Positions 21,767-34,632 of a stretch of 64,000 bases of DNA are shown piece by piece. The DNA comes from Daldinia sp. FL1419. Lineage: Eukaryota; Ascomycota; Sordariomycetes; Xylariales; Hypoxylaceae. The DNA is taken from contig MU623467.1 in the NCBI GenBank assembly GCA_025201765.1, forward strand, positions 40,307 through 104,306. Direction: 5' to 3'. A model generated the notes under the pieces. It was not told where the DNA came from, did not search any database, and saw nothing but the letters and a program-made list of their open reading frames with translations. Position 1 is the first letter of the stretch. Each line of letters begins with the position of its first letter. The position numbers and the translations under genes are program-made.

Positions 21767-24342
21767 ACCTGGGGATGTGTGGGATATCTCTCTCTTATTA
21801 ATAAAGCAATGGTCCCACGGGCGTATTTTAAACCTTGGAGAAGCATTTATAGGTACTTTAGTCTACTGCCTCTTTTTACTTTACCTGGTGCCATCGACTA
21901 AACCGTGACGAGAAATTAAGACTAAACTCAAACCTTTTTTTTCTTTTCTTTTCTTTTCTTTCTTTTTTTTTTCAACTTTTACTTCCTTTTCCCCCTGAAA
22001 TTTGGTCTTTTTTTTTTCGCCCGCTGCGTCATCACCCCATTCCGGGCTCGTGACGGCGTGTCGCGCGAGTTGCACTTACGATAGTACGTCGGGATAATTA
22101 TCAATGTTGATCGGCGGTCCCGATGGAACCATAGAGCACCCACATATATGGGGCCATCATGAGCACTCACGTACTGAGAGCTCCGCTGCGGTTAGTCCCG
22201 ACAGAGCCGCTCTCCGGCGGATCCGACTTTTCTAGCTTCTTATTACATACAATAGTTGACTAGGTTTTCTCTTATTCTTTTCTTTTAAACGACCGCCGGA
22301 CGCCGAGATCCCCTTTTGCCTTAATAAAACAGGCGAAAAGTCTATTCGCATGTAGCAGTGAAAAAAGCGATGATACGGAATAACTGTAATTCATGGTAAA
22401 ACGACGACGTCGTTGATCTCGGACCTTGGTTGATAAGTTCCATGCTAAGGACGGTTTTTTTTTTTTTTTTTTTCAAAAAAAAAAAGTTATCATTCTCATC
22501 CAAGCCCAGAACAAGTATATCGTTCCTAATTTCTCGCGCATACGAGCGAAACAAAATGCGTCATTGGATAATAAAGCTCAAGGGGACTTTTTAGGCTGGC
22601 CGAGCAAGTACCGAGTCGGTCCTGTTGTGGAGCCAAAGCGGCTCTGCCCTGGGTCTCGAGTTCAACAAAAACTTCTTTACATTTTTACACCGTCGCCGAG
22701 ATGGAAAAACAGACGATGAAAAGCCTGGAGGGGGAAGGGGGAGAAACAGTTCATCTCCTTTCGCCCCGTATGATGGAATGGTGATATTGAAACGCCGGTG
22801 GTACGGTAATATTATACTATGGAGAGACCCCGCGCTATATTACCATATTTTCCAGTCACATGGCGTTTCTTTCCAAGCGGAGATCTCTAATAAAGTGGAA
22901 AGTAATTAAAATAAAAATAAAAATGAAAATAAAAATGAAAAATGAGAGAAAGAAAGAAAGAGAGAGAGAGATAGGGAAAACCTCATCTTCCACTCTTCTT
23001 CCCTCACGTTTTGGCCCCCCGTATCGTCTTCTACCACTACCTATTCAACCCCCTCCCCCCTCCCCCCTCGTCCCCAGCCCCCAGCTTGATCACGGGCAAT
23101 ATACCCCAGTGCTCCCTCTGCTAGAACAAGGAGAGAGTCCGTTTAGAATAATTCTAGATGCTTTATCGCCCCCTTAACAGTTGGGGCTGTTATGGCTAGG
23201 TATGCTAGGTAGCAATAAAGGTAGTTAGAAGAAAAAGGGGGTGAGAAAGGGGAAACGTATCCCCTCACAAGTCACAACTTTATATCCTAAGCCGTAGTAA
23301 TCAACTTGGGGATCATGTCACCTCATCAATAAACCCCATCTCCGATCATATCTCTGGGGAATCAGATAAAATCGAAGGCTTCAGATGCACTGAAATCGAT
23401 CTCTTCATCTAATGAACATCTCTGTAACCCAAACTTTCGGTTCATCATGTCCCTTGGCCCCTTCTTCAAGTGGTCCCAGACGTTACCCACCGCAAACCAA
23501 GTTTCGGTGGGTGGAAATGCGGGAGGGTTATTTCCCTTACGGGCCACATCCTGTTTCCCCCTAATGAAAGCCTCATTCTTTAAGGCCTCTGTTTCATATG
23601 CTACACTTTCAAACTTCTGTACGGCCGTGGGCCTTCGCTTCCGCAGTCACATTATTCTCAACTTCTGGCTTTCCTGACAATATTCTAGAGGAAGCGACTT
23701 TCTTATCATCCTAAAAGACGGATTCCTAGGGCTTGCCGGTTGTTTCTAGCACGAAACTACCTAACTAACATATTTAAGTTGTAATACCTACCATCCTAGG
23801 CTCATTAAACACGTCGCCATCGGGTATAGCTAGGTACCTATTCAACCCCATACCCACAATCAAGGAAGGAGTCATGAACCCGAGCTATGTATATTCCTCC
23901 TTCGATGGTGGGCCACTGAAGAGCATTTGATTATAGACGTTCGCATTCACGATGTTACCAACCAGAATACAGGACCTAGTTAGGTAGATATGGCAAGCAA
24001 GAGGTGAACGAGTATAATTTTATTTAGTTTAACCTCTCTGCTTATTGCTCTAGGATATCAAACTTCAGCATTTCTTGTAATAAGTATAAGTTAACATTCG
24101 GGATTCAGATCCGCTCGCAACTCAACGTTATCCCTATAAACCTTTAAGCGATAGGCCTTTACCTATTTGAATAGTTAGATATCTAATATAGGATATGCCA
24201 AATTTACGTTCATACTAGAGGGAGCGGGGGTACATCGTGTATTAAGACTTAGACAGGGTGAATAGGGGGTTGTAGGCTATGCATGTGAGCAGATGTTAGA
24301 CCAAGCTTATACTTATAAAGTGAAAAGACGGACATAGATTTC
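21767..24342. other. Gene-poor interval with homopolymer tracts
   Basis: Mostly non-coding. It holds T/C-rich tracts at 21930-21975 and 22010-22020, and a roughly 19-nt T run followed by 11 A at 22455-22486 that could fold back. GA-rich and CT-rich tracts lie at 22915-23080. A possible gene remnant at 23362-23690 is listed separately. Confidence 0.45.
23362..23690 (-). pseudogene. Possible frameshifted gene remnant
   Basis: On the minus strand a frame of about 80 residues ends ARKGNNPPAFPPTETWFAVG ... LDEEIDFSASEAFDFI and reads like real protein. It has no good start codon. Just upstream a different frame reads KPEVENNVTAEAKAHGRTEV before a stop, as if one sequence had suffered a frameshift near 23605. 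An AG acceptor-like site precedes it near 23680. No family is recognised. It could be the last exon of a gene whose other exons I cannot see, or chance. Confidence 0.2.
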
Positions 24343-24461
24343 ACGTACGACCATAGGATCTGGAAAACTCGGGATCCCGTCCGCTCTCCCATAGATAAGC
24401 CAGATACCGCCGGATCAGTAGTTGGGTCGGTGACGACCAGCGAATCCCCGGTGTTGTACGT
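24343..24461 (+). rRNA. 5S ribosomal RNA
   Basis: 119 bases. The 5' end ACGTACGACCATAGGATCTG and the 3' end GTGTTGTACGT pair to form helix I. The internal blocks CCCGTCCGCTC, CAGTAGTTGGGT and GACCAGCGAATCCC match fungal 5S RNA, including the RNA polymerase III internal control region. A T-rich terminator follows (eight T from about 24472). It stands alone, not in an rDNA array, as in Neurospora and other filamentous ascomycetes with dispersed 5S genes. Confidence 0.95.
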
Positions 24462-25277
24462 CTTCTTACTCTTTTTTTTTCTTCGCCTATAGTCTGTAAG
24501 ACTTACCTATAATACCGGTGCGCAAGTACCTCCTTAATATATTTATCCCTTTCATCTTCTTTTTTTTTCTTCATTCAAAAACCTTTCTAGTTCACCCCAG
24601 AGAGGTATGCTATCTTCCAGACCACGTCCACGTACGGATCCGTAGAATTTGTTGACTACTCCGGCTCGTCGTCATTCTCAGACCAATATATTTCGCCCCA
24701 GACCCAACCCGCACAGTAGGTCAGGCTTCATTCGTATAACTTAAGAGGTACGTAGCCTACAAGGTATGAACTGGTTTTTGTGGATATAAGACGAGAAACA
24801 CGGTTAGTTTTCCTTGGTACAATATTAGTGTTACATCCGGCGGGATCTCTCGCTTGGTTGGACTTTACCGTAGGAAAAGATCGCCGACACACGCAAGATA
24901 AAATTCTTAACTGCAACGACGGTCTAGGTACTCGTGCGAATAATAATGTAGGGGTCATCTCACTACGTTATCCGACCAGGAATTTAGTAGCTTGATTTGG
25001 TTTCTTTAACGTACATATATGTATGTTACTTGCCGTTACTTGCCATTACTCGCTATGAACATCTAGCGTAAACTTCATAGTGAAATTGGAAAGCTTTCCC
25101 GTGGGTGGGAAATTCGTGGAGCATCCCCAAGCAAGTTGAAACCGTAATATCACCGGTCGTGCTCTTACTATTTCTTGAAATCATAGCAAATGGATATAGG
25201 AACCCATCAACAGCCGGACCCCACCGCATACATACGACATCTCCAAGACGGAAAAGAGTAAATCTGACTCAATCGTT
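24462..25277. other. Intergenic spacer after the 5S gene
   Basis: Contains the T-rich 5S terminator region (24470-24490). Short frames here have no support. Confidence 0.5.
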
Positions 25278-26198
25278 TCAGTTCACCCACGCCCAGTTGC
25301 CGCTCACCCTTCCGGTTCCCAGCGGAGCTAGTTGCTTAAATACGGCAGCGCTCAAGTCCAGATCCGTAGCCGCACAGCCGACACAACGGTCTACTACAGT
25401 GGCATCCACACTCCGATTTCCTATTCCGGCTTCAATAAAGTCCCTCATAACTCTAATCTTCTTACCGCAAAGTGGATTCGTATTCGAATTCGACCCTTGG
25501 CTTGCGGCGTGGAAAATAATGTGAGATACGGAGACAATGTATTCGGCACGGGTTGACTGCACACCGCACGCGCCCAGAAAGGGTTCATAGTATGTCAAGT
25601 CTCCGGTAAACACTGATTTGTTGCTCGGAAGAGGCAGGTTTCGCTCCTTGGACGAGCGGCGTGATAAACCGACACCAAGGCCGACGGCCAGCGGGGTAAG
25701 GACGAAAAGGATTATGGCGACAGGCAAGACGACGTAAAGAAGTAAAAGGCGTCGCGAGCACCCGAAATAGGACCGGTTCGGAGGGAATGCCGAATCTAGA
25801 CGCCTCCGTAACGAAGAAACAAGCCTCGAATATATCATGTTATCTCCAGAGGCCGAGGAAGCATCTATTGGGAGCGCAGAGGCCCGACCGGACTCTTCCT
25901 TGCCTAGCTCAAGGTCCGCTGCCGTTGGACGCGGAGCTGATATGGAAATGGAATCGTCTATAGTAGCCCTCGAGTGGAGGATGCGAGATAACAGGGACTG
26001 GCGAGGCTTAGGTGGGTGAGTTATCGTTTCCCATTCTGGAAGTTGGTATACCGGACGAGGGCCGGTCGGTTCGGTCGAACCATCTCCACCGTGATCTTCC
26101 ATCTCGACAAAGGCATTGATAGACCAGGACGACCTAATACTGAGGGATGGAGGGAATAATTGCGTTACAATGTTATGATGATAATTTAGCGAAGCCAA
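25278..26198 (-). CDS. Membrane-anchored double-psi beta-barrel (RlpA/expansin-like) protein
   Basis: Single exon, 306 residues from the ATG at 26198; the in-frame Met33 (26102, MEDHGGDGSTEP) may be the true start. Residues 1-150 are polar and end in a Cys/Arg border. Residues about 151-178 (LLLLYVVLPVAIILFVLTPL and on) form one transmembrane helix. The C-terminal domain (about 197-303) fits a double-psi beta-barrel: FTGDLTYYEPFLGACGVQST, PLCGKKIRVM, and VVDRCVGCAATDLDLSAAVF followed by the closing GRVSGNWAWV. The barrel would lie outside the cytosol (type II topology). Related fungal proteins (barwin/expansin-like) are mostly secreted; the long cytosolic N-terminus and anchor are the variant here. 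A wall or surface role is inferred, not shown. Confidence 0.8.
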   Translation of the reverse strand: MASLNYHHNIVTQLFPPSLSIRSSWSINAFVEMEDHGGDGSTEPTGPRPVYQLPEWETITHPPKPRQSLLSRILHSRATIDDSISISAPRPTAADLELGKEESGRASALPIDASSASGDNMIYSRLVSSLRRRLDSAFPPNRSYFGCSRRLLLLYVVLPVAIILFVLTPLAVGLGVGLSRRSSKERNLPLPSNKSVFTGDLTYYEPFLGACGVQSTRAEYIVSVSHIIFHAASQGSNSNTNPLCGKKIRVMRDFIEAGIGNRSVDATVVDRCVGCAATDLDLSAAVFKQLAPLGTGRVSGNWAWVN

Positions 26199-28998
26199 CC
26201 ATAGGCACGAATTATCATTACGTCGGAGAATCGTAAAAGAAAATAGCCAAGTAAGGTGCGTAGAGAGTTAAAGAAGAGGGCCCAAGACGACTATAGAGGA
26301 TCGCATCGTATTTTTCTGGATGGAACACATTTGGGGGATGCTGTACTTAAGTAGCTCAACTTCGAGTCGATAAGGTGGGGGCATCAGAAATCAGTGCACG
26401 AAGGATACGAGATGGGAAAAGGAACGAAGGAAAAAAGAAAGAAGAAGAGAAGATAGAAAAGAAGCCGAGTTTCGAGTAACGTGAAGTAACTCTTGTGGTT
26501 GTTGTTGCTGTTGTTGTTGCTGTTGTTGTTGCTGCTTTTTGGCGGGGTAGGTAAAGTGGTACCTTAGGCGCTTAAGGTATTGTACCTACCTAACCGTAGA
26601 TTGATAGAGCCCAAGGGACCTTGAAATAGAGGGGAATAGCGGGAAGGATACGGGGAATTGACAAGGAGGACAAGGGTTCTTAATTATACGGAAGTACCGA
26701 ACGGAAAAGGTAGGTACCTACTTGTACAATATCTACAAATGCAGGAGAGGACCTAATTATGCGTACCTACCTCATGTAACAAAATATACATGTATCTAAG
26801 CAAGAGGTATGCACATGTATATATTACTACCTTGGGAGGTGCACTTTTAACCCTTTCAAGCAAGGGGGGAAATATACAAATAAGGGTACATATATACGAA
26901 TAGGGGTTATTCAGAAATTTAATTGCCAGGCAATTGTTAAAAAAATAATATAAAAAATAAATAGGCAAATGATAGAATAAGAGAAAGGAAATATTACAAA
27001 CCAACAATTACCAATAACTCCAAACCGTGATCAGATTATATATAGTTAATCAATTACAAGACTAAAGTCCTATGCTGGCCTCGACATCGATTCAAGACAA
27101 TCGTTACCTACTGAGGCGACACGGAGGAAAGCTAGGAGTGGAAACTTCCAATATATATATAGTCGTGACTTGGAAGTTAGCTACTGCGGAGGCATTCTTT
27201 TGTGTCAACTCATTAAATCGTCTCTTACTAACAGAGGCTGACGCTGAATACTAGAGCTCGAAAGAGGACCGAGGGGTTACATTATATCATCGGAACCCAC
27301 GCGTGAGAAAAACCACTTAAGCGCCTACCTAAGATACCTAATATATAGAGAGTGGTAGCAGATAGACTTTTAGAGGCGAAGTATCGGTCGGTTCAGCTTA
27401 CCCAGTTCGCGACGGGCCGTATACTGGATTTATTCGTTTGGTATGTAAGAAAGCAAGCCACGCGGGCAAGATATTTCGGTGGAACTCACTTGAGAGCCTC
27501 GATATAGAATATTGCTATAGTTGTTATAGTATATGCACACAGTAGGTCTGATGTAAGTTCTATAAATGTAGAAGTCCGCGTCTACAACTCCAAGAGCTGT
27601 ACTTCAGGGTACCCTATTTGAGAGGCATATGTAGAAGCACTGTTGCGGGTGTACGTCGGCATTAAACAGATGCAAGCCGTGTAGTACCGACGGAACAGAT
27701 GATCTAGATAAAGAACGAGGCCATGCTGCATACCTTCTGAAGATGGTCCTTCTGTCTCTATGTCGAGAGGATCTAACAGCTATTGTGATATCTGATCGAT
27801 ATGTGTTCTCTTAGATGTATCTAACCAGTGTTAGTATTGGGTGTATGATAGTGGAGTTATTGTCTACCCCCGTAGTCTTAGATATCTGGCATTGGTCTCC
27901 CTTATTGCCTTCGTTAGCACCGGATAGTATTATTTTCAACCTCGACGATCACGATACAACTAGCAAAGGCGAGTTGAGAAGAAAATGAGATAAATATAAA
28001 CCGAGTTGGCAAGTGTGCTTTTTGGCACCTTAATTGCCAGTCCACCAAAAAGATGGTCAGACGGCAACTCCTCCATAAAGGGGGAGTATCCAACTACTAC
28101 CAGAACTAATTAAAGGCATTACAATACAATCGAATACGTCAAAAGGGAAAAGGAGGAAACGGGTATTCCAACTAGCACGCCCATCCGTATCTAATGCACT
28201 CCTTTTGCAGTCGGCGACGATATCACAACCCATGCCAAGATCAAGCATTTCCTCATCATAACCCACCCCCGCGCGCGACAGCATTACTCAGGAGAGGGAA
28301 GATAATAGAACTCCCGTCCCCCTTTCAGCTGCCAGGCTTGTACTGTGCTATAGCTTCCTCAACTCCACGCTAAGCCGAAATTTCAAAACTTGCTGGACTG
28401 CTGGATCCCTTCCATACCGTCTACCCGCCCGGATGACAAGTATATACACGCAAACGCCGGGGACGAAGATCCACGCCGATCCCCAATCTTATAAAACAAA
28501 AATGTTAAGGATTGTTTCTAAACGCCGGAACCGCACCTTAACGACAAGAACAGAAATGAATAAAAGGGGAGGCGCTGCCTCTCGATCGCCAGGGCGCCTT
28601 GTAATCGGGAAACGTATTTACGAGGAACGCCTATGGTACCGCCTTTCAGGGCGGCGTGATTCAGAGGGGGGTTGCATATAACCGCAACGCAACAACCCCG
28701 AAGCTAAAAATGGTCAAGTTGTGTGTATGGTTTGGGTATTTGTCTGGGAGCCAACCCTGCTCCCCTCCTATGCCGGTAATTTGGAGGTAACAGAAACATG
28801 GTTAAAGGGGGGATAAGTCGGCCAGGGAATTGCAGCTTTTGACTGACCCCGTCCATTAGATATGGCGCGAAATGAACTGGTAATGATAATGTATGTACCA
28901 CTTAAGTAATATGCAAAGGAGGTCCGCGCCTTAAACAAGCACGGAAAGAAAGAAGATGCGTAGGTTCGATAGGATGATGTCGTCTCAGACATGTGAGA
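26199..28998. other. Gene-poor interval
   Basis: About 2.8 kb. It has a TTGTTG/TTGCTG microsatellite at about 26498-26535 just upstream of the double-psi beta-barrel gene, TAGGTACC-type words near 26715, and otherwise only unsupported short frames. Confidence 0.5.
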
Positions 28999-31220
28999 TT
29001 ACTGAGGGTAGACCATATTGAAGTCGAACTCATCCACGTGCGGAACTTCGGGGAAAGCTGTCATAGGAGTGACGGTTGCGGACGATGAGATTGCTGAGCT
29101 ATACTGGTTCATGTGATCCTGGGGAGCTATCGTTGAAAGGTCGGAAGCAAAGTTAGGTGATATGGTTGCAGGCGACATGCCGTTGTTGAAATTAAAATCG
29201 GCAGATGAGAGCGGCATCCCATTGATGTAACCGATATCAGTGTTGACAACTAGATTGCCATAGTTTACTTCGAACACGTCATGGCTCGATACCTTGTGCG
29301 GCATGTTGAAGTCGGTAGGGTATGATTCCATACCCCCTGATTCGACATCTACAACTTGATGGGCCATGTCCTCGTCGCCGTCGTCGTCTTCATCCTGCTC
29401 GTACTTGCTCACCCAGATCTCTTTCATCCAATTCTTTAGCTCGCTCATGGGAGGCCAATCACCGCCACCCTTACCGCCACGCTTGTCCTCGTCACCGCGA
29501 TTGTTGCCGTTACCCTTATTCTTCTGCCGCGATGGCTTTTCTTTGAAATGAGTACGCCGGAGATGCGCGGCCGCATTATAGTACGCTCCGTACTTCTTCT
29601 GCGCCTTGCAAGCCTTGCACTTACTAAGGGGATTGACGGCCGGTATACCTATCGGGAGACCGTGGGCGACCGGGTCAACGCATATCCACTTCTTGACTGT
29701 CGCCTGATGTTTGGCGTCCCTGTGACGACGAAGCTCGTGTTCCCCGCGAAACCCGTCTTTATGCTCGTCACATTGGTCGCAATAGACCTTGGGTTGCTTC
29801 GGACGTACGTACTTGGTCTTCGTGATGGCCGTCTTTCCATCCTTCTTGGTGCTAGCTTGAGACTCCGCCGTGTCCTGCTCAGTACTTGGTTTAGGTTTCA
29901 ACGGCGCATTTAAGGCACGTTGGCATTGCTGTTTTAGTGTATCCTTAGCCCGAGCCTTGAGAGATGAGCTCGACCTAGTACTAGCCATACTCGCACTAGA
30001 TACCGATCGTTCCATATCCGACGCTAAAAACGCATCTGTGGGTGCCGAGGGGACATACTGATGAGCGAATGGAGGTGCGAGGCTGGACCCTACAGCGATC
30101 AGAGCATCCTCACTACAGTAGGGTCGCTTCCCCAGGGGCGAGTTGTCACCGCTACCGTTATTCTGTTGAGCGGCTTCATGATAATATATCTCGCCGCCTT
30201 GCGACATCTGTGACCCAAGACTCATCATTCGTACGCCGCCTGATACGGACTGGTTGTCGAATAAACTATTCTGTCGGGTCATTGGCGCTGTATCGTACGT
30301 AGGTGCCGTAGTCATCGAACCACAGACTGATACGTTGGTAATATTGAACTGAGGCACGTCAACATCCTGGTTCTGCGAAGGTACGGATGAGCCAAACGAT
30401 TCTACGGCTGGTGGCGGTTCTTCGTGGAACGGGTGCTGTGCAAAATAAACCTCGGGGTCAAGCATCACGCCGGTCATGGGGCCAGCTTCGGAAAGGGTAG
30501 GCATGTCATGTCGATGCCTTGATGGCTGAGACGGTCGCATAGACTGCGAATGAGTAAGGGCATATGATGATATAGGTTCGTCCCCGTCGGTCAAGTCAGT
30601 CGTGGCTGCGCTTCGCATCCGTATACCACTGTTATATAGCCGCGATTGGGGGGATATCGGAATATTGCTAGTAAACGGGCCAGCGGATTGAGTAGATACG
30701 TTCGAACCGACACGGTCCATTCTCTGCGACACTGGCGTTTGCTGGGACATGGTTCTGGCACGCTTGACGGCGTGGGCGTTACTACTGTGTCGATTCTAGC
30801 GAACGCCCATGTTAGCAAGGAGACGAAGCTGACCAGTCACATACACGAGGACGTGTTTAGAAATGATCTTACAGATGGTCGTGCGACACTTTCATGACGA
30901 TTATGCACATGAGCACCATTGCTGCGAGGAACTGTATTACTTCTCGACATGCCATCTTGATGGAAGGGTGTGGCAGACGTAGCAGTACTGGACAGTTGGA
31001 ACTCATTATGAGCAGCAGAAGCATCAGGCACATTCGGACTCGAGGATTGCTGTGCTGTTTGCGATTGAAAAACAGAACTTTGTAGCTGCGATATTTCTTG
31101 CTTCGCTCTGCGAAGATCTTCGTCCTTACTCCTCATCGCCTCCCGGTGTGCGACATCCTTCTGCTGTAGCAGAGCCCGAAGCTTCTTAATCTCAAGATCC
31201 GGGTTCGGGCAATGACTCAT
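28999..31220 (-). CDS. C2H2-type zinc-finger protein with N-terminal coiled coil
   Basis: In coding order exon 31220-30873, intron 30872-30796 (GTAAGA...GCTAG, 77 nt), exon 30795-28999, 714 residues. Residues about 10-60 (LEIKKLRALLQQKDVAHREA and on) form a coiled coil. The middle is Ser/Gln-rich and disordered with a basic AVKRAR patch just after the splice. Residues 455-479 are a C2H2-like finger (CDQCDEHKDGFRGEHELRRH...H) and residues 509-532 a second, atypical one (CKACKAQKKYGAYYNAAAHL...H), joined by a KKWICVDP linker. An acidic stretch (EQDEDDDGDEDM) follows and the C-terminus ends DEFDFNMVYPQ, which may be an activation region. It is probably a nuclear regulator; targets are unknown. 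The start at 31220 (MSHCPNPDLEIKKL) fits better than the upstream in-frame ATG at 31301. Confidence 0.82.
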
Positions 31221-31606
31221 GATGCTTAGATCCGGCTCGTACGAAATGTAGTCGGTAATGATAAATAATTCAACGACGCCGAAAGGAAGGCGACAAGACA
31301 AGGCGAAATTGGCCGCCTAGAAAGAACGCTTCACTGTTTCTTGTCCCCCTTTTCACACTAGGGCAAACAGCCTCGCTGGGTAAGACCCTCGACGTGAGAG
31401 AGCCCAACAAGGATGGTTGATGTTATGCTTGTCTCGTCGACAACGAGATCTATCAGGTGAGAACAATACCTGTTTGACGGACTGAAATCCGATCTGGGAA
31501 AAGTATGGGGAAAAAAGGAAGGACGAAACACAGACTCGGACACCCAGAGAACCAGAAAACCAAAAGGACGTTGCTTAATTATGTACCAGTCAGTCAAGAC
31601 GAGGCT

Positions 31607-31670
31607 TTGGACCATGCGCGGTAGCGGGTCTGTAATCCTCGCCCGCTCTCCCACGATACGCTTGCCCAAT
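31607..31670 (+). pseudogene. Possible 5S rRNA fragment (5' half)
   Basis: GGACCAT, then about 30 bases later CCCGCTCTCCC and CTTGCCCA, in the same order and spacing as GACCATAGG ... CCGTCCGCTCTCCC ... AAGCCA in the intact 5S gene. The match is short and interrupted, so the call is weak. Confidence 0.3.
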
Positions 31671-32265
31671 CTGCATGTACCGGTATGTAAATATGTATGT
31701 ATGTATTTAATTTACGAGGATCCCGCGGGCTTAGATCGACTCTTGGCCTTGCAACCTGGCCGGGTTTGGCTCCTAACCCTTGCAACGTTGAATGGATGCC
31801 AAACAAGCTAGCGTCCCAGGAACTTGTGTGATTTGACAGGGCGCTTGGGGGATTAGAGCGATGTCAGTCGATGTCGATGCTAGCTCGCTGGGAGGAAGAA
31901 GAAGAAGAAGAAGAGGGTTTCCGGAGGGTACTACTACAGTACTATATAGTATGTACTATGTAGAATGGACCGTCGTGGCCTGTCAGACTTGTTGTATTCT
32001 GCTGCAAGAGAAGCCCACTTGGATTATTTGGGCTTGGGCTTGGGAAGATTCTTTGAAATTTCTTCCTCGAGATGTGCTGACAGGGCCGATGGGAAACCTT
32101 GCACCATCCGGATCGACTCGTTCTGCAGACTCGTTCTGCAGAATGCGACGACGAACAACGCCTGGCTAACTAGGTAACTTAACTAGTTACCTACCTACCT
32201 ACCTACCTACCTACCAACCAACATTGGATGTATGTAAGTACACTACGTACAATACAATACACTCC

Positions 32266-32290
32266 AAGCTGCAAGCTGCAAGCTGCAAGC
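32266..32290. repeat. (AAGCTGC)n heptamer repeat
   Basis: Three and a half perfect 7-bp units. Confidence 0.85.
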
Positions 32291-34632
32291 ACCGACGGTC
32301 TGATGTGATGCAACCTTGTAAACTGCAGAGCGAGCGAGTTCAACGCTGGAACCTCTACTACGGGATCTTACAGGTCAGTTTTGTTAGCACCCATACAAGG
32401 GGTCCCCCTCGCCCGAGTGACGCAGTCAGCCAATTCAGCGATCGACCAATTTTACTATTACATATCGTACAATACATACATACGTAGGTAGACACATGCC
32501 TACCCAACACGGCTGTTTTTGCAAACTAACCAAGACGGCAGACGGGAATTTGGTATTAAAAAAGAAAAAAAAAACACGTAGGCACAAGAGAGAAAAAAAA
32601 ACCACACACCGTAAGCAGTATATGACATGTTACCGAGCCATGCTACCATAATTAGCACATGTGATTGCAATTGTAATTTACTGAGAAATATCAGAATCCA
32701 AAAGTGTTATAGTAGATGCACTATATAGTGGATGGTTAGATAGAAATGAATAGGTTAGTTTTGTTTAGGTGAGCTTGGATACATTGTCTAACGAGTTGCT
32801 AAGATTGTAGCGCCATTGTATTTGTCAGTTCCAATTTTTGTAATGAGGAGCTGTCGAAATTTGGTATTGGAGAGAGGGGATTACGATCCACTTGGATCTC
32901 TAGATGAGAATATATACGTAGTATACATTAGGTACCCAATAATAAATATACTAACTAGGCTAACTAGGTTAATATTATACTATTCTAGAACAGAGGAAGG
33001 GCTAATAATAATAAGACTAGGCCCGGCTTAATATGATGGAACTTAATAAGACGATGGAAGAAATGCGGAATCCCATATCTCTAAGCATTCACCATAGCAA
33101 ATTCTCAATGCCTAACGACCCTCACATAGTAAGGCCTATTTGCATAAGGGTAAGGAGGGGGGGGTAAGGAATAAGCCGTTGAAATTGTTGTTGTTGTTGT
33201 TGTTTTTCCCCCTTTGCATGTCATGTGGGAAAATATCGACTTCATTGTGAGCGTTCGGGCGCCTTTCCGGATCTTTCTCGTTTAGCTGTGAAGCCACGCA
33301 TGCACACACACACACATACATATACTATGTACACATAATACCTGCATATCTTGGGGAAGTAGATACACATTTGGTCGTACACAAGGTCTTCCCCCCATAT
33401 CCGTTCTCTACTCATCGTCGTCCAGAACGTGGGGTTGCATACAGAACACAAACAGGGAGAATAACTCATACATAGGTACTTAGTACATACCTAGGTACCT
33501 ACCTATGTAATACAATAAAAGTCGACATTGTCCAGATGCCTACCTACCTAAGTAGGTTACCCAAGTCGTTACCCAGGTCAATACCCAGGTATGGAGATGG
33601 AGAAGTAAGAGATAGAAATCTCGCTGGTTGCATCTTGCATTCGATAGGATCGACTTATACGAATAGGGTCGTGCGTAAGCTTTGTACATACCTCATATCC
33701 ATATCTGATAGAGAGGTACCTATGTACCGATTAGAGCGGCCCGCTCCTCTTGTTTGAGCAAAATCTTGCTTATCGAGGTCCACTTGAAAGTCATCCATCT
33801 CTTTTTTTTTTCTTTTTTTCTTTTTTTCTTTTCTTTTCTTTCCTTTTTTTTTTTTCTTTTCTTTCCTTTTTTTTTTTGGTTCCTTTTCCTCCCCCCGACG
33901 CCCAAGGTAATAAGCGTACGTAGCACGGACGGGAAAAAGAAATACCAAAAGATGGGAAGAGCTATGTACATAGGCCACGCATTGGTCTACAAGGGAGAAC
34001 CTCGTGCCCACTATCCAAGGAGTCAAGGACAGATGCATGCAATAGCTCGCATATCCTAGTTGCCAATGTTTGCCTTGTTTTTAACCAATCTAACATCCAT
34101 TGGATCTCAATGAGTCAAGTGGGCTTATGAGAGTGAGGCGACCATCCCCGCGACCCCTTTGAGTGGCTGATGATTCTTTAAGCGGACCATATCCCTGACG
34201 GCCGACGGTGGGCCGCGCCCCAGAGCATTGTTAGGACAATGCCGGAACGTGTACGTACAATAACTATAGACATATGGAACTACCTTTGGATATATATATA
34301 GTAGCTATTATATATTATTATATTGAAGCAGTAAGATTGGATGCAAATTCCATCACGGGTAGTACGACAGTTTTACAAGTATAGGTACCTTATAACTATA
34401 TACACTATATAATATGGTAGGCAAGTATCGAAACTCCAAACACTTAACAAATAACTAGTTATTGGATAGTTATAAGTTAGCTAATAAGAAAAACGTGCGT
34501 CTTATTTGGCCTGGTATCGGTTCAATCTTTAATGCTTCAGAGTTGTTCGCATCTTCGCAGATCTATCCAGTCTTAGATGAGCGGCTGCCCGCGGATGTGC
34601 TATAGCAGCACACAAGAGGTTGAACGACCAGT

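Noticed and set aside
22342..22719. Frames across the T-run/A-run at 22455-22486
   Set aside because: Homopolymer artefacts.
31861..32169. 102-residue plus-strand frame with an Arg run
   Set aside because: Driven by an AGAAGAAGA microsatellite and a Trp-rich accidental stretch; no start context or homology recognised.
33655..34059. Lys/Glu-rich and Phe-rich frames around 33800-33880
   Set aside because: Both are translations of a long T/C low-complexity tract.
34195..34245. Similarity of GACGGTGGGCC...AGAGCATT to a word near 23905
   Set aside because: Too short and interrupted to claim a repeat or RNA.
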